Shown piece after piece: positions 12,798-25,354 of a stretch of 64,000 nucleotides of DNA (within the stretch, counting starts at the first letter, position 1; the number at the start of each line of letters is the position of its first letter). This stretch comes from Protopterus annectens. Taxonomy: Eukaryota > Chordata > Ceratodontiformes > Protopteridae. The stretch spans positions 825,114,812-825,178,811 of the forward strand of contig NC_056750.1 in assembly GCF_019279795.1 (NCBI RefSeq), read 5' to 3'. Under the pieces are notes generated by a model. It was given only the letters and a program-made list of their open reading frames with translations, made no database searches and was not told the origin of the DNA. The position numbers and the translations under genes were made by a program.

Positions 12798-13767
12798 TTA
12801 TGGTGTTGAATTTGTTATTTGAACCTTGCCTAAAAAAGGCACTATAGGGGCAGCAAGAGCCTTAGCCAGTATCCAGAATCCCAGGGGCAATAGGTGCAGG
12901 CCATTTGTGGCAAAGCATTGTGGTCTGTCGACCATGGTGTCCCAAGCAGACAGATATTGTATCCCCTTAGAATGACACCAGAATCTTAGCCATTTGTTGA
13001 AGTCAATCATTTTGTCCTTGTACTATGGTATCATTCGGGGCAATGGCAGAATGCTACTCAGGGCTAGGGTCACACCTGCCTGGGCTACAAGATCGGAGAG
13101 CTCTTCCATGTCTCTTTTCATGTAGTCCAGGGGGGTACATCTCAGGTCATTCACACCAACATGGACAATGACACAGTCATATTTGTACTTGTAGAGTTAC
13201 CTGAGTGCGTGGGTTATGTGATGGATCTTGACACCTGAAAGGCAGCTGACAGTAACCTTCTCCTTGTTTAGCCTGGTGAGTGGGACATCAGTGTGCCTGA
13301 CTATAGAGTCACCTATGACTAGTGTGTTGGCTACATTGTTTTGCCTTATTGGCTGTGGTTGAGTGGCACACTGAGTCTGTGGGCTATGTGTCATTTGGGT
13401 TGTGTTGGGGGATGGCGGTTGCTTGTGTTTCTGCTTTGGAGGTCTCTGTTGCTTAGACAGATTATTATTGAGAGCCTCTGTGAATGTTTTTGTGTTACTA
13501 TATGTGGATTTTGGCCATGTAGATTTAGTGAGACTATGTGATGGGTATGGTGTGGTGCAAACGTTTACCATCTCCTCATGACTGACAAGTTCAGTCTTGG
13601 TTGGAGAGAGCTTTACCTACAGTTTGGCTAGATAAGTGCATCTCTCACAGGTTGTAGTGTTGGAGGAGAGGGTTGTCTGTGTACATGAGGCAATTTCTAC
13701 ATTGCCTCAAGATGCCCAGATTCATCAGATAGACAGGAGAGAACACTGGGAGCTGACCCTTGGACAT
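12798..13767 (-). pseudogene. CR1 ORF1, zinc-finger-like plus SGNH-esterase-like domain, copy 1
   Basis: Translation would start at the ATG at 13767 (MSKGQLPV). A cysteine pair block RQCRNCLMYTDNPLL follows, then a proline/lysine-rich linker. The esterase-like domain shows VIGDSIVRHT (block I, with the GDS serine), VHVGVNDLR (block III) and NGLHLLPLG (block V, histidine). This domain is known in the ORF1 of many CR1 elements. In-frame stops lie near 13196 and 13022, and a frame change follows the zinc-finger-like part. Copy 3 carries the same stop near 30140, so that lesion predates the duplication. Confidence 0.8.
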
Positions 13768-15811
13768 GCCTGAATAAAAAACTATTTTCCTCTAGATAAG
13801 TGAGGAAAGTGAGTACGTACAAAAACTGTTTTCCTCTAGGTAATGAGGAAGATTGAGTGCTATAGTAATTAGTAACTTATTTAGTGCTTACAAGTTCTGA
13901 ACAAGTGCTGAGCATGAATAAGCAAATTTAAGTGCTAAAAACTAAGAATCTGTATCTGCACTAGACTAGTTACAGGACAGAAGCAAGTGCAAATGCAGGA
14001 TTTCAAATCAGAAAGTAAAGAGGGATGTAAGAGATTGCCCAAATGGCTAATAACTACAATGTCTGGGCCAGAACCACTCCTTATGTGGTAGACAGGTTAC
14101 CTAGTGCTTAACTCCCACTGATAAGTTAGGCTTCCATCCAACACAGAAAGGCTTGGGGGGCTCAGATGCTTACATACAGTCCTGGATACAGCAAATCTAT
14201 ATCTGGAACACTAGTTACAGGAAAGGTAGGAAATAGGCTTACAGATTTTTGGTTTTTTTTTATACAGAAAAGTAGCAAAAACAGTAGTAAACACAATTCA
14301 CATGCGGTGCAAGCTAGCACACTTGAGTATGTAGCAATATTAGACCAAACACAGTTTAAAAATGCAATTAAATTAAAAAGGACTAAAAAGCAAGTGCAGA
14401 AAGAGTTTATTAGGTAGAATGTGATAAAGAAATGGGACTGGTGTAGTGTTCCAGATGAAATCTACAGTGGGTTGGGCAACTGCAAAAGCCACCAAATTTA
14501 AACTACAAACCAAAAATAGGGAGGGTGGGTAGGACAAAACAGTTTCAACAGAGATCTGAGCAACAACTAACAGTACAAACTCTAAAACGAAAAAAATATA
14601 CTCAGGTCTATATATTTGCAGAGCAGTCTCTCAGAATAGGGAGACAACAGTTTCAACAGAGATCTAAGCAACAACTAACAGTACAAACTCTAAAGCCAAA
14701 AATATATACTCAGCTCTGTATATTTGCAGATCAGTCTCTCAGAATAGGGAGACAACAGTTTCAACAGAGATCTAAGCAACAATTAACAAACTCTATAACC
14801 AAAAACATATACTCAGCTCTGTATATTTGCAGATAGTCTGGAAGGCAGTCTCTCAGAACACAGGTTCCAGCAATTAAATGCAGGCTGACACTAACAGGTC
14901 AAATTTTATGCAAGTGATCCTTGAGTTAGATAACACACAAGCTGTAAAAACAGTTATACCAACTGAAGAGATGGCAGAAATTAGGGGGGTGGGGAAAACA
15001 GTTTCAGCAGAGATCTAAGCAACAACTAACAGTACAAACTCTAAAAGAAAAAATATATACTCAGCTCTGTATATTTGCAGATCAGTCTCTCAGAAAAGGG
15101 AGACAACAGCTTCAACAGAGATCTAAGCAACAATTAACAAACTCTATAACCAAAAAAATATACTTAGCTCTGTATATTTGCAGATAGTCTGGAAGGCAGT
15201 CTCTCAGAAAACAGGTTCCAGCAATTAAATGCAGGCTGTTATTAACAGGTCAAATTTTATGCAAGTGATCATTGAGTTAGATAACAAACAAGCAGTAAAA
15301 CAGTTATACCAACTGAAGATATGGCAGAAAATGGGGGGGGGCAGTTTCAACAGAGATCTAAGCAACAAGTAACAGTACAAACTCTAAAACCAAAAAATAT
15401 ACTCAGCTCTGTATATTTGCAGATCAGTCTCTCAGAACAGGGAGACAACAGTTTCAACAGAGATCTAAGCAACAATTAAACTCTATAACCAAAAAAATAT
15501 ACTCAGCTCTGTATATTTGCAGATAGTCTGGAGTCTAGAAGGCAGTCTCTCAGAACACAGGTTCCAGCAATTAAATTCATGTTGTTACTAACAGGTCAAA
15601 TTTTATGCAAGTGATCCTTGAGTTAGATAACACACAAGCTGTAAAAAACAGTTATACCAACTGAAGACACGGCAGAAAATATGGTGGTGGCGGGGAAAAC
15701 AATTTCAAAAGAGATCTAAGCAACAACTAACAATACAAACTCTAAATCCAAAAAATATATACTCAGCTCTGTATATTTGCAGATAGTCTGGAAGGCAGTC
15801 TCCTGCCTGCC
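13768..15811 (-). repeat. 5' region of CR1 copy 1 with tandem monomers
   Basis: This is non-coding sequence upstream of ORF1, ending exactly at the satellite junction. From about 14490 outwards it is a tandem array with a large period of about 346-351 bp; landmark CAGGTTCCAGCAATTAAA occurs at 14861, 15212 and 15558. Sub-repeats of about 105-115 bp contain CAGTTTCAACAGAGATCTAA and GTATATTTGCAGATCAGTC. Each large unit includes a G run next to GATGGCAGAAA. It is probably the LINE promoter region, by analogy with monomeric 5' regions of other LINEs; this role is inferred. Confidence 0.72.
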
Positions 15812-18800
15812 TAATATACCACCCTGATAAGTATCCAGTACCAAAAGACATGCTTCAACACTACCACCCTACCATTGACAGAACTCCCACATCACCTCTA
15901 CTACAATCAGCTACTTCTAGCTCATATTCTAGTATACCACACAGATAAGTATCCCATACCAAAATGCATGCTTCACCACTACCGCCCTACCATTGACAGG
16001 ACTCCTGCATCACTCCCGCTACATCTAGCTCATATTCTAATATACCACCCTGATATTTATAAAGTACTAAAGGCATGCTTCAACACTACCACCCTACCAT
16101 TGACAGAACACCTGTATCACTCCCGCTACTTCTAGCACATATTCTAATATACAGCCCTGATAAGTATCCAGTACCAAAAGACATGCTTCAACACTACTAT
16201 GCTCCCATTGACAGAACTTCCACATCACTCCCGCTACTTCTAACTCATATTCTAATATACTACCCTGAGATTTATCCAGCGCTAAAAGGCATGCTTCAAC
16301 GCTACCACCCTACCACTGACAGAAGTCCCACATCAATCCATTATAGTTAGTTAATTCTACCTCATATTCTAATATACCACCCAGATATTTATCCAGTACC
16401 AAAAGGCATGCATCAACACTACCACCCTACCACTGACAGAACTCCCACATCACCTCCACTATAATCAGCTACGTCTAGCTCATATTCTAGTATACCACAC
16501 AGATAAGTATCCCATACCAAAATGCATGCTTCACCACTACCACCCTACCATTGACAGGACTCCTGCATCACTCCCGCTACATCTAGCTCATATTCTAATA
16601 TACCACCCTGATAAGTATCCAGTACCAAAAGGCATGCTTCAACACTACCACCCTACCACTGAAAAGACTCCCACATCAGTCCTGCTACTTCTAGCTCATA
16701 TTCTAGTATACCACACAGATAAGTATCCCATACCAAAATACATGCTTCACCACTACCACCCTACCATTGACAGGACTCCTGCATCACTCCCGCTACATCT
16801 AGCTCATATTCTAATATACCACCCTGATAAGTATCCAGTACCAAAAGGCATGCTTCAGCACTACCACCCTGCCATTGACAGAACTCCAACATCACCTCCG
16901 CTACTTCTAGCTCATATTCTAATATACCACCCTGATATTTATAAAGTACTAAAGGCATGCTTCAACACTACCACCCTACCACTGACATAATTCCCACATC
17001 ACTGCCACCATAGTTAGCTACTTCTAGCTCATATTCTAATATACCACTTTGATATTTATCCAGTACTAAAAGGCATGTTTCAACACTACCACCCTACCAT
17101 TGACAGAACTCCCACATCACCTCCACTACAGTCAGCTACTTATAGCTCATATTGTAATATACCACCCTGATAAGTATCCAATACCAAAAGGCATGCTTCA
17201 GAATTACTACCTACCATTGACAAAACTTCTGCATCACCCCCAGTATAGTCAGCTACTTCTAGCTCATATTCTAATATACCACCCTGATATTTATCAAGCA
17301 CAAAAGGCATGCTTCAACACTACCATCCTACCATTAAAAGAACTCCAACATTCACTGCCACTACAGTTAGCTACTTCTAGCTCATATTCTACTATACTAC
17401 CCTGATTTTTATTCAGTACCAAAAGGCATGCTTCAACACTACCATTCTGCCATTGACAGATATCCCACATCACTCCTGCTACTTCTAGCTCATATTCTAA
17501 TATATCATCCTGATATTTATCAGCCCTAAAGGCATGCTTCAGCACCACCACCCTACCATTGATAAAACTCCCATATCACTCCCACTATAGTTAGCTACTT
17601 CTAGCTCATATTGTAATAAACCACCCAGATAAGTATCCAATACCAAAAGGCATCCTTCAACTCTACCACCCTACCATTGAAAGAACTTCTGCATCACCCC
17701 CACTATAGTCAGCTCCTTCTAGCTCATATTCTAATAGACCACCCTGATATTTATGCAGTACCAAAAGGCATGCTTTAACAATACCACCATACCATTGACA
17801 GAACTCCCACAACACTCCCACTATAGTCAGCTCCTTCTAGCTCATATTCTAATTTACCACTCTATTTATCCAGTACAAAAATGCTTCCTTCAACACTACC
17901 ACCCAACCACTGACAGAACTCTGACATCACCCATACAATAACGAAAAAGTTGAGGTAAAAAACACACCTTTATCAAACAGTTTTGTTTGATAAAGGTGTG
18001 TTTTTTACCTCAACTTTTTCGTTGTGCTTTGTACCTTTGACTCTGCAGCAGTATATACTTGGTGATCACCCATACAATAGCCTGCTACTTCTAGCTCATT
18101 TTCGAATATACCACCCTGATAAGTATCCAATACCAAAAGCATGCTTCAACACTACCACCCTACCATTGACAGAACTCCCACATCACTCCAACTACTTCTA
18201 GCTCATATTCTAATATACCACCATGATAAGTATCCATTATCAAAAGGCATGCTTCAACACTACCACCCTACTATTGACAGAACTTGTGTATCACTCCTGC
18301 TACTTCTAGCTCATATTCTAATATATCACCTTGATAAGTATGCATTACCAAAAGGCATGCTTCAGCATTACCACCATACTATTGACAGAACTCCCACATC
18401 ACTCCCACTATAATTAGCTACTTTTACATCATATTCTAGAACACCACCTTGATAAGTATCCAATACCAAAAGGCATGCTTCCCCATTACCACCTTACCAT
18501 TGACAGAACTCCTGCATCACCCTGACTATAGTCAGCTACTTTTAGCTCATATTCTTATATATCACCCTGATATTTATCCGGTACCAAAAGGCATGCTTCA
18601 ACACTTCCACCCTACCAATGACAGAACTTCCGCATGACTCCCACTATAGTCAGCTATTTCTAGCTCATATTCTAATATACCACCCCAATATTTATTCAGT
18701 ACCAAAAGGCATGCTTAAGCAGTACCACCATACCATTCACAGAATTCACACATCACCCCCTCTATAGTCAGCTACTTCTAGCTCATATTCTAATATACAA

Positions 18801-20981
18801 CCCTGATATTTATGCAGTACCAAAAACATGTTTCAGCACTAACACCCTACCATTGACAGAACTCCCACATCACCCCCACAATAATCAGCTACTTCTAGCT
18901 CATATTCTAATATACCACCCTGATATTTATCCAGTACGAAGAGGCATACTTCAGCACTACCACCCTACTATTTACAAAACCCCACATCACCTCACTATAG
19001 TCAGCTACGTCTAGCTCATATTCTAATATACCACCCTAATAAGTATCCAGTAATAAAAGGCATGTTTCAACACTACCATCCTACCATTAACAGAACTCCC
19101 GCATCACCCCCACTATAGACATCTACTTTTAGCTCATATTCTAATGTACCACCCTGATATTTATCAAGCTCTAAATGCATGCTTCAACATTACCACCCTA
19201 CTACTGAAAGAACTCCCACATCACTCCCACTATAGTTAGCTACTTCTAGCTCATATTCTAATATACTACCGTGATATTTATCCAGAACCAAAAGGCATGC
19301 TTCAACACTACCACCCTACCACTGAAAAGACTCCCACATCAGTCCTGCTACTTCTAGCTCATATTCTAATAAACCACCCTAATATTTATCCAGCACTAAA
19401 GGCATTCTTCAACACTACCACTTTACCATTGACATTACTTCGACATCACCCGCACTAGTCAGCTACTTCTAGCTCATATTCTAATACACCACCCTGATAT
19501 AAATCCAGTACCAAAAGGCATGCTTCAACAATACCACCCTACTTTTGAGAGAAATCCCGTATCGCTCCCACTACAGTCAGCTCCTTTTAACCTATTTTCT
19601 TATATACCACCCTGATATTTATCCACTACAAAAGGCATCCTTCAACACTACCACCCTACCACTGAAAAGACTCCCACATCAGTCCTGCTACTTCCATTGA
19701 CAGAACTCCCACATCACTCCCACTATTGTCAACTACTTCCAGCTCATATTCTAATATACCACTATGATAAGTATCCAATAGCAAAAGGCATTCTTCAGCA
19801 CTACTACCCTACCATTGACAGAACTCCCACATCACCCCACTATATTCATCTACTTCTAGCTCATATTCTAATATACCACCGTGATATATATCCCGTACCA
19901 AAAGGCTAGCTTCAACAATACCACCTACTGTTGACAGATTTCCTGCATCACTCCCACTACTTCTAGCACATATTCTAATATACCACCCTGACAAGTATTC
20001 AATATCAATAGGCATGCTTCAACACTAACACCCTACCATTGACAGAACTCCCACATCACCCTTACTATAGTCAGCTACCTCTAGCTCATATTCTTATATA
20101 CCAACCTGATATTTATCCGGTACCAAAAGGCATGTTTCAACACTATCACCCTACCATTGACAGAACGTCCGCATCACCCCCACTATAGTCAGCTACTTCT
20201 AGCTCATATTCTTATATAGCACCCTGATATTTATCCAGTACCAAAAGCAAGCTTTATCAATACCACCCTACCATTGACAGAACTCCCACATTACCCCCAT
20301 AATAGACAGCTACTTCTACCTCATATACTAGTATACCACACTGATAAGTATCCAATACCAGAAGGCATGCTTCAACATTACCAATGTACCATTGGCAGAA
20401 CTCTTGCATCACCACCACTATAATCAGCTACTTCTAGCTCATATTCTTATATACCACCCTGATATTTATCCGGTACTATAAGGCATACTTCAGCATTACC
20501 ACCCTACCATTGACAGAACGTCCACATCACCCCCACTATAGTCAGCTACTTCTAGCTTATATTCTAATATACCACCCTGATAAGTATCCAATACAAAAAG
20601 GCATGCTTCAACACTACCACCCTACCATTGGCAGAACTCTCGCATCACCGCCACTGTAGTCAGCTACTTCTAGCTCATATTCAAATCTACCACCCTTATA
20701 TTTATTCAGCACCAAAGGCATTCTTCAACTCTACCACTCTACCATTGACAGAACTCCCACATCACCCCCACAATAGTCATCTACTTCTAGCTCATATTCT
20801 AATATACCACCCTGACAAGTGTCCAGTAGCAAAAGGCATGCTTTAACACTACCACCCTACCATTGATAGAACTCCTGCTTTACTCCTGCTACTTCTAGCT
20901 CATATTCTTATATACAACCCTGATATTTATACACCACTAAAAGGCATGCCTCAAAACTACCACCCTACCATTGACAGAACT
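15812..20981. repeat. 118/108-bp satellite array, block 2
   Basis: This is the same satellite as block 1. In 16526-16990 consecutive GCATGC or CATGC landmarks fall at 16633, 16741, 16849 and 16956, so short 108-bp units dominate and leave long spurious reading frames. The block is largely colinear with 32554-33293 plus 36699-41001. The point between 16550 and 16551 corresponds to the empty site of the LINE C insertion found in the duplicate. It also carries a 124-bp hairpin insertion at 17941. No gene is visible. Confidence 0.92.
17941..18064. mobile_element. 124-bp foldback insertion with 39-bp perfect hairpin and 15-bp target duplication
   Basis: Bases 17940-17978 and 17985-18023 are perfect inverted complements (39 bp each) around the 6-base loop AGTTTT. 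The remaining bases run from TGTGCTTTGTACC to ATACTTGGTG. The insertion is bounded by the direct repeat ATCACCCATACAATA at 17926-17940 and 18065-18079. It sits inside a satellite unit, and a duplicate copy is at 38077. It could be a foldback MITE or a retro-inserted fragment whose 5' end snapped back during cDNA synthesis. The family is not recognised. Confidence 0.8.
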
Positions 20982-21080
20982 CATAGGTTCATAGGTTCAT
21001 AGGTAGGTACTAGGCTATTGGCCCAAGGGCCTACGTAAGCCTAGCCAACAAGGTTTCCTGGCTTACTCTACCCAAGAAAG

Positions 21081-22348
21081 TTATTTTCCTGTGCCACTGT
21101 TGAGCAGAGACATAGAAGTGATCCCCGGGGTGTATTTCCTATTTCCCATCCACTCATCAAGATTTTTCTTGAAGAGTGCTAATGAAGAACATTGCTTGAC
21201 ATAGATGGGCAGCCTGTTCCAAAGTATGGGAAGTCTCCGGGACAGGAATCTATCCCTCCAGCATGTCCTGTTTGTTGTGGTGACAAGGTTTAGGTCCCTA
21301 GAGCGTGTAGCTTGGAGGGATTGGGATTTCTTTAGGTATAGCATGTTAAACAGCTCTGGGTTTGACATAGCTTTATATGTTAGGCAGAGATCATCTCAGA
21401 GTAGGTGATATGCTATGGAGTAAAGCTGGTGTTTTTTGGGACGGTCAGTGTAAGGCATTTGTTTGAGGCCAGTAATCCTCTTTGTGAGGTTCTTCTGTGG
21501 CCTTTCCAGCTGCTGCAGATGTCTTGTGAGGTACATTCCAAAAGGGGCATTGTACTCTATAATGGGTCTAATGAGTGTTGAGTAGAGAGGAACAATTACC
21601 TCTTTTTCCTGGATGAGAACCCTTTTATGATGAGGTGTGCCATGTAGAAGGACTTCCTGACTACTGTGGTGATGTGACTATCAAAGGAGAGACTACTGTC
21701 CACCTGGGTCCCAAGATCTCTTATCACACATTCGGTGTTAAGTAGATTGCTGCCTATGCGGTAGTTCATGGGTACAGAGTTTTTACCAAAGGGGATGACA
21801 CTGCACTTTTTGGCATTGCGCTTGAGGCCATGACTCTGACACTAGGCATCTTTCACAGCGAGGCCCTTCTGTAGGATGTCCACATCATTTCGGGATTTGA
21901 CTATGGCTCCTAGTTTGCAGTCATCTGCAAACTTCGTTAGCCAGAGGCCTTCTTTGTTAGCTTGTACTTCAGAGAAGTAGATACCAAACAGGAGAGGTCC
22001 CAGGGCGGACCCTGTGGTACTCCACTTGTCACTGCTTTGAGGTCAGATTTGGAGTCTGCAACTTTTGCAGTGTGGGTTCTGTCAGTGAGCCAGTTGGCAA
22101 CCCATCTTATGATGTAGGGATTTATACCAAGTTTAGTGAGTTTAGCTATAATTACAGAATGGGGTATGGTGTCGAAAGCCTTGGCGAGGTCAAGATAGGC
22201 TGTGTGAACCACCTTACCCTCATCTACGGCTTTAGTGACTGCCTCAAAGAAGTTGATCAGGTTCAGGAGGCATGATCTGCCTTTCACAAACCCGAACTGG
22301 GTGGAATCCAGAGTTTGGAGGTTACCAATGTCTTTGTTTATGAGTTTG
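21081..22348 (-). pseudogene. CR1 reverse transcriptase fragment, copy 2
   Basis: It keeps FGFVKGRSCLLN, YLDLAKAFDTIPHSV, a damaged SGVPQG block (one or more bases lost before the LGPLL part, giving GVPQGPPWDL) and the catalytic FADDCKLGAI near 21900-21930. The C-terminal part is in 21368-21081. The same damaged SGVPQG block is in the copy at 41002-42800, which supports common descent. Confidence 0.82.
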
Positions 22349-22610
22349 GTGGTGTAGATTTAGTGAAACTATGTGATGTGTGTGGTGTGGTGCAAATGTT
22401 TACCATCTCCTCATGACTGACAAGTTCAGTCTTGATTGGAGAGAGCTTTACCTACAGTTTGGCTAGATAAGTGCATCTCTCACAGGTTGTAGTGTTGGGT
22501 GGTAGGAGGAGAGGGCTGTCTGTGTACATGAGGCAATTTCTACATTGCCTCAAGATGCCCAGATTCATCAAATAGACAGGACAGAACACTGGGAGCTGAC
22601 CCTTGGACAT
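22349..22610 (-). pseudogene. CR1 ORF1 N-terminal remnant, copy 2
   Basis: It starts at the ATG at 22610 (MSKGQLP), continues through the cysteine-pair block and a basic stretch, and is cut at the chimeric junction. No esterase block is present. Confidence 0.7.
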
Positions 22611-25354
22611 GCCTGAATAAAAAACTATTTTCCTCTAGATAAGTGAGGAAAGTGAGTACAAAAACTGTTTTCCTCTAGGTAATGAGGAAGGTTGAGTGCT
22701 ATAGTCATTAGTAACTTATTTAGTGCTTACAAGTTCTGAACAAGTGCTGAGCATGAATAAGCAAATTTAAGTGCTAAAAACTAAGAATCTGTATCTGCAC
22801 TAGACGAGTTACAGGACAGAAGCAAGTGCAAATGCAGGCTTTCAAATTAGAAAGTAAAGAGGGATGTAAGAGATTGCCCAAATGGCCAATAACTACAATG
22901 TCCGGGCCAGAACCACTCCTTATGTGGTAGCCAGGTTACCTAGTGCTTACAACTCCCACTGATAAGCTAGAAGGCTTCCATCCAACACAGAAAGGCTTGG
23001 GGGGCTCAGATGCTTACATACAGTCCTGGATACAGCAAATCTGTATCTGGAACACTAGTTACAGGAAAGGTAGGAAACAGGCTTACAGATTTTTGGTTTT
23101 TTTTTATACAGAAAAGTAGCAAAAACAGTAGTAAACACAATTCACATGCGGTGCAAGCTAGCACACTTGAGTATGTAGCAATATTAGACCAAACACAGTT
23201 TAAAAAAATGCAATTAAATTAAAAAGGACTAAAAAGCAAGTGCAGAAAGAGTTTATTAGGTAGAATGTGATAAAGAGATGGGACTGGGGTAGTGTTCCAG
23301 ATGAAATCTACAGTGGGTCGGGCAACTGCAAAAGCCACCAAATTTAAACTACAAACCAAAAATAGGGAGGGTGGGTAGGACAAAACAGTTTCAACAGAGA
23401 TCTAAGCAACAACTAACAGTACAAACTCTAAAACGAAAAAAATATACTCAGGTCTGTATATTTGCAGAGCAGTCTCTCAGAATAGGGAGACAACAGTTTC
23501 AACAGAGATCTAAGCAACAACTAACAGTACAAACTCTAAAGCCAAAAAATATACTCAGCTCTGTATATTTGCAGATCAGTCTCTCAGAACAGGGAGACAA
23601 CAGTTTCAACAGAGATCTAAGCAAAAATTAACAAACTCTATGACCAAAAAAATATACTCAGCTGTGTATATTTGCAGATAGTCTGGAAGGCAGTCTCTCA
23701 GAACACAGGTTCCAGCAATTAAATGCAGGCTGTTACTAACAGGTCAAATTTTATGCAAGTGATCCTTGAGTTAGATAACACACAAGCTGTAAAAACAGTT
23801 ATACCAACTGAAGAGATGGCAGAAATTAGGGGGGGGGTGGGGAAAACAGTTTCAGCAGAGATCTAAGCAACAACTAACAGTACAAACTCTAAAGCCAAAA
23901 AAATATACTCAGCTCTGTATATTTGCAGATCAGTCTCTCAGAACAGGGAGACAACAGTTTCAACAGAGATCTAAGCAAAAATTAACAAACTCTATGACCA
24001 AAAAAATATACTCAGCTGTGTATATTTGCAGATAGTCTGGAAGTCAGTCTCTCAGAACACAGGTTCCAGCAACTAAATGCAGGCTGTTACTAACAGGTCA
24101 TATTTTATGCAAGTGATCCTTGAGTTAGATAACACACAAGCTGTAAAAGCAGTTATACCAACTGAAGAGATGGCAGAAAATGGGGGGGGGGCAGTTTCAA
24201 AAGAGATCTAAGCAACAACTAACAGTACAAACTCTAAAACAAAAAATATATACTCAGCTCTGTATATTTGCAGATCAGTCTCTCAGAAAAGGGAGACAAC
24301 AGTTTCAACAGAGATCTAAGCAACAATTAACAAACTCTATAACCAAAAAATATATACTTAGCTCTGTATATTTGCAGATAGTCTGGAAGGCAGTCTCTCA
24401 GAAAACAGGTTCCAGCAATTAAATGCAGGCTGATACTAACAGGTCAAATTTTATGCAAGTGATCCTTGAGTTAGATAACACACAAGCTGTAAAAACATTT
24501 ATACCAACTGAAGACATGGCAGAAAATGGGGGGGGGGGGCAGTTTCAAAAGAGAGCTAATCAACAACTAACAGAACAAACTCTAAAACAAAAAATATATA
24601 CTCAGCTCTGTACATTTGCAGATCAGTCTCTCAGAACAGGGAGACAACAGTTTCAACAGAGATCTAAGCAACAATTAACAAACTCTATAACCAAAAAAAA
24701 TATACTCAGCTCTGTATATTTGCAGATAGTCTGGAAGGCAGTCTCTCAGAAAACAGGTTCCCGCAATTAAATGCAGGCTGATACTAACAGGTCAAATTGT
24801 ATGCAAGTGATCCTTGAGTTAGATAGCACACAAGCTGTAAAAACAGTTATATCAACTGAAGAGATGGCAGAAAATGGGGGGGGGGCAGTTTCAACAGAGA
24901 TCTAAGCAACAACTAACAGTACAAACTCTAAAACCAAAAAATATACTCAACTCTGTATATTTGCAGATCAGTCTCTCAGAACAGGGAGACAACAGTTTCA
25001 ACAGAGATCTAAGCAACAATTAAACTCTATAACCAAAAAATATACTCAGCTCTGTATATTTGCAGATAGTCTGGAGTCTAGAAGGCAGTCTCTCAGAACA
25101 CAGGTTCCAGCAATTAAATGCATGCTGTTACTAACAGGTCAAATTTTATGCAAGTGATCCTTGAGTTAGATAACACACAAGCTGTAAAAAACAGTTATAC
25201 CAACTGAAGACATGGCAGAAAATATGATGGGGGTGGGGAAAACAGTTTCAAAAGAGATCTAAGCTACAACTTACAATACAAACTCTAAATCCAAAAAATA
25301 TATACTCAGCTCTGTATATTTGCAGATAGTCTGGAAGGCAGTCTCCTGCCTGCC
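22611..25354 (-). repeat. 5' region of CR1 copy 2 with expanded monomers
   Basis: The landmark CAGGTTCCAGCAA or its variants occurs five times (23706, 24060, 24406, 24754, 25101), spaced 346-354 bp. Copy 1 has three and copy 3 two. G runs of eight to twelve bases sit next to GCAGTTTCAA in each unit (for example near 24181 and 24528). It is non-coding; open frames rich in Q, K and T here are artefacts of the repeat. Confidence 0.75.

Larger units (their letters stand above)
9639..15811 (-). mobile_element. CR1-like LINE family B, full-length copy 1
   Basis: On the minus strand the element runs from its 5' end at 15811 to its 3' tail at 9639. It carries a monomeric 5' region, ORF1 (zinc-finger-like plus esterase-like), ORF2 (endonuclease, RT), a short 3' untranslated region and a (CCTATGAA)n tail. 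It lies between satellite halves: the array stops at GTTCATAT (9638) and resumes at TAATATACC (15812). A very similar copy with the same flanks is at 26844-32553, so the two are duplicates of one insertion rather than independent insertions. Two SINEs at 12234-12485 are private to this copy. Both ORFs carry stops and frameshifts. Confidence 0.88.
20982..25354 (-). mobile_element. CR1-like LINE family B, chimeric copy 2
   Basis: On the minus strand it has a monomeric 5' region and the start of ORF1, then jumps directly into the middle of RT. The left part (20982-22348), with its left flank ending GACAGAACT, matches 41002-42378 almost base for base. The right part (22349-25354) and its right flank match the copy 1/copy 3 type. 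The switch is at about 22348, where TATGAG from RT joins TTTGGTGGTGTAGATTTAG from ORF1. ORF1 esterase, endonuclease and the first part of RT are absent. It looks like a recombinant of two different insertions rather than a simple internal deletion. Confidence 0.83.

Noticed and set aside
14525..14836. Glutamine/lysine-rich repeated open frames in the CR1 5' region
   Set aside because: They run antisense to the LINE, follow the monomer period, and match no protein family I know. The same frame in the other copies is broken at different places.
16526..16990. 154-codon open frame with repeated LLLAHILIYHPDKYPVPKGM-like units
   Set aside because: It lies wholly in satellite. The 108-bp units are a multiple of three, so a frame stays open by chance. 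The same peptide style appears in every satellite block, on both strands and with frame breaks.
17940..18023. Rho-independent terminator
   Set aside because: The stem is followed by no transcription unit, and the surrounding DNA is eukaryotic satellite. A 15-bp target duplication shows it is an insertion.
20982..25354. Simple internal deletion of a full-length CR1
   Set aside because: The left flank and the private variants left of 22348 belong to the copy at 41002, not to the full-length copies.
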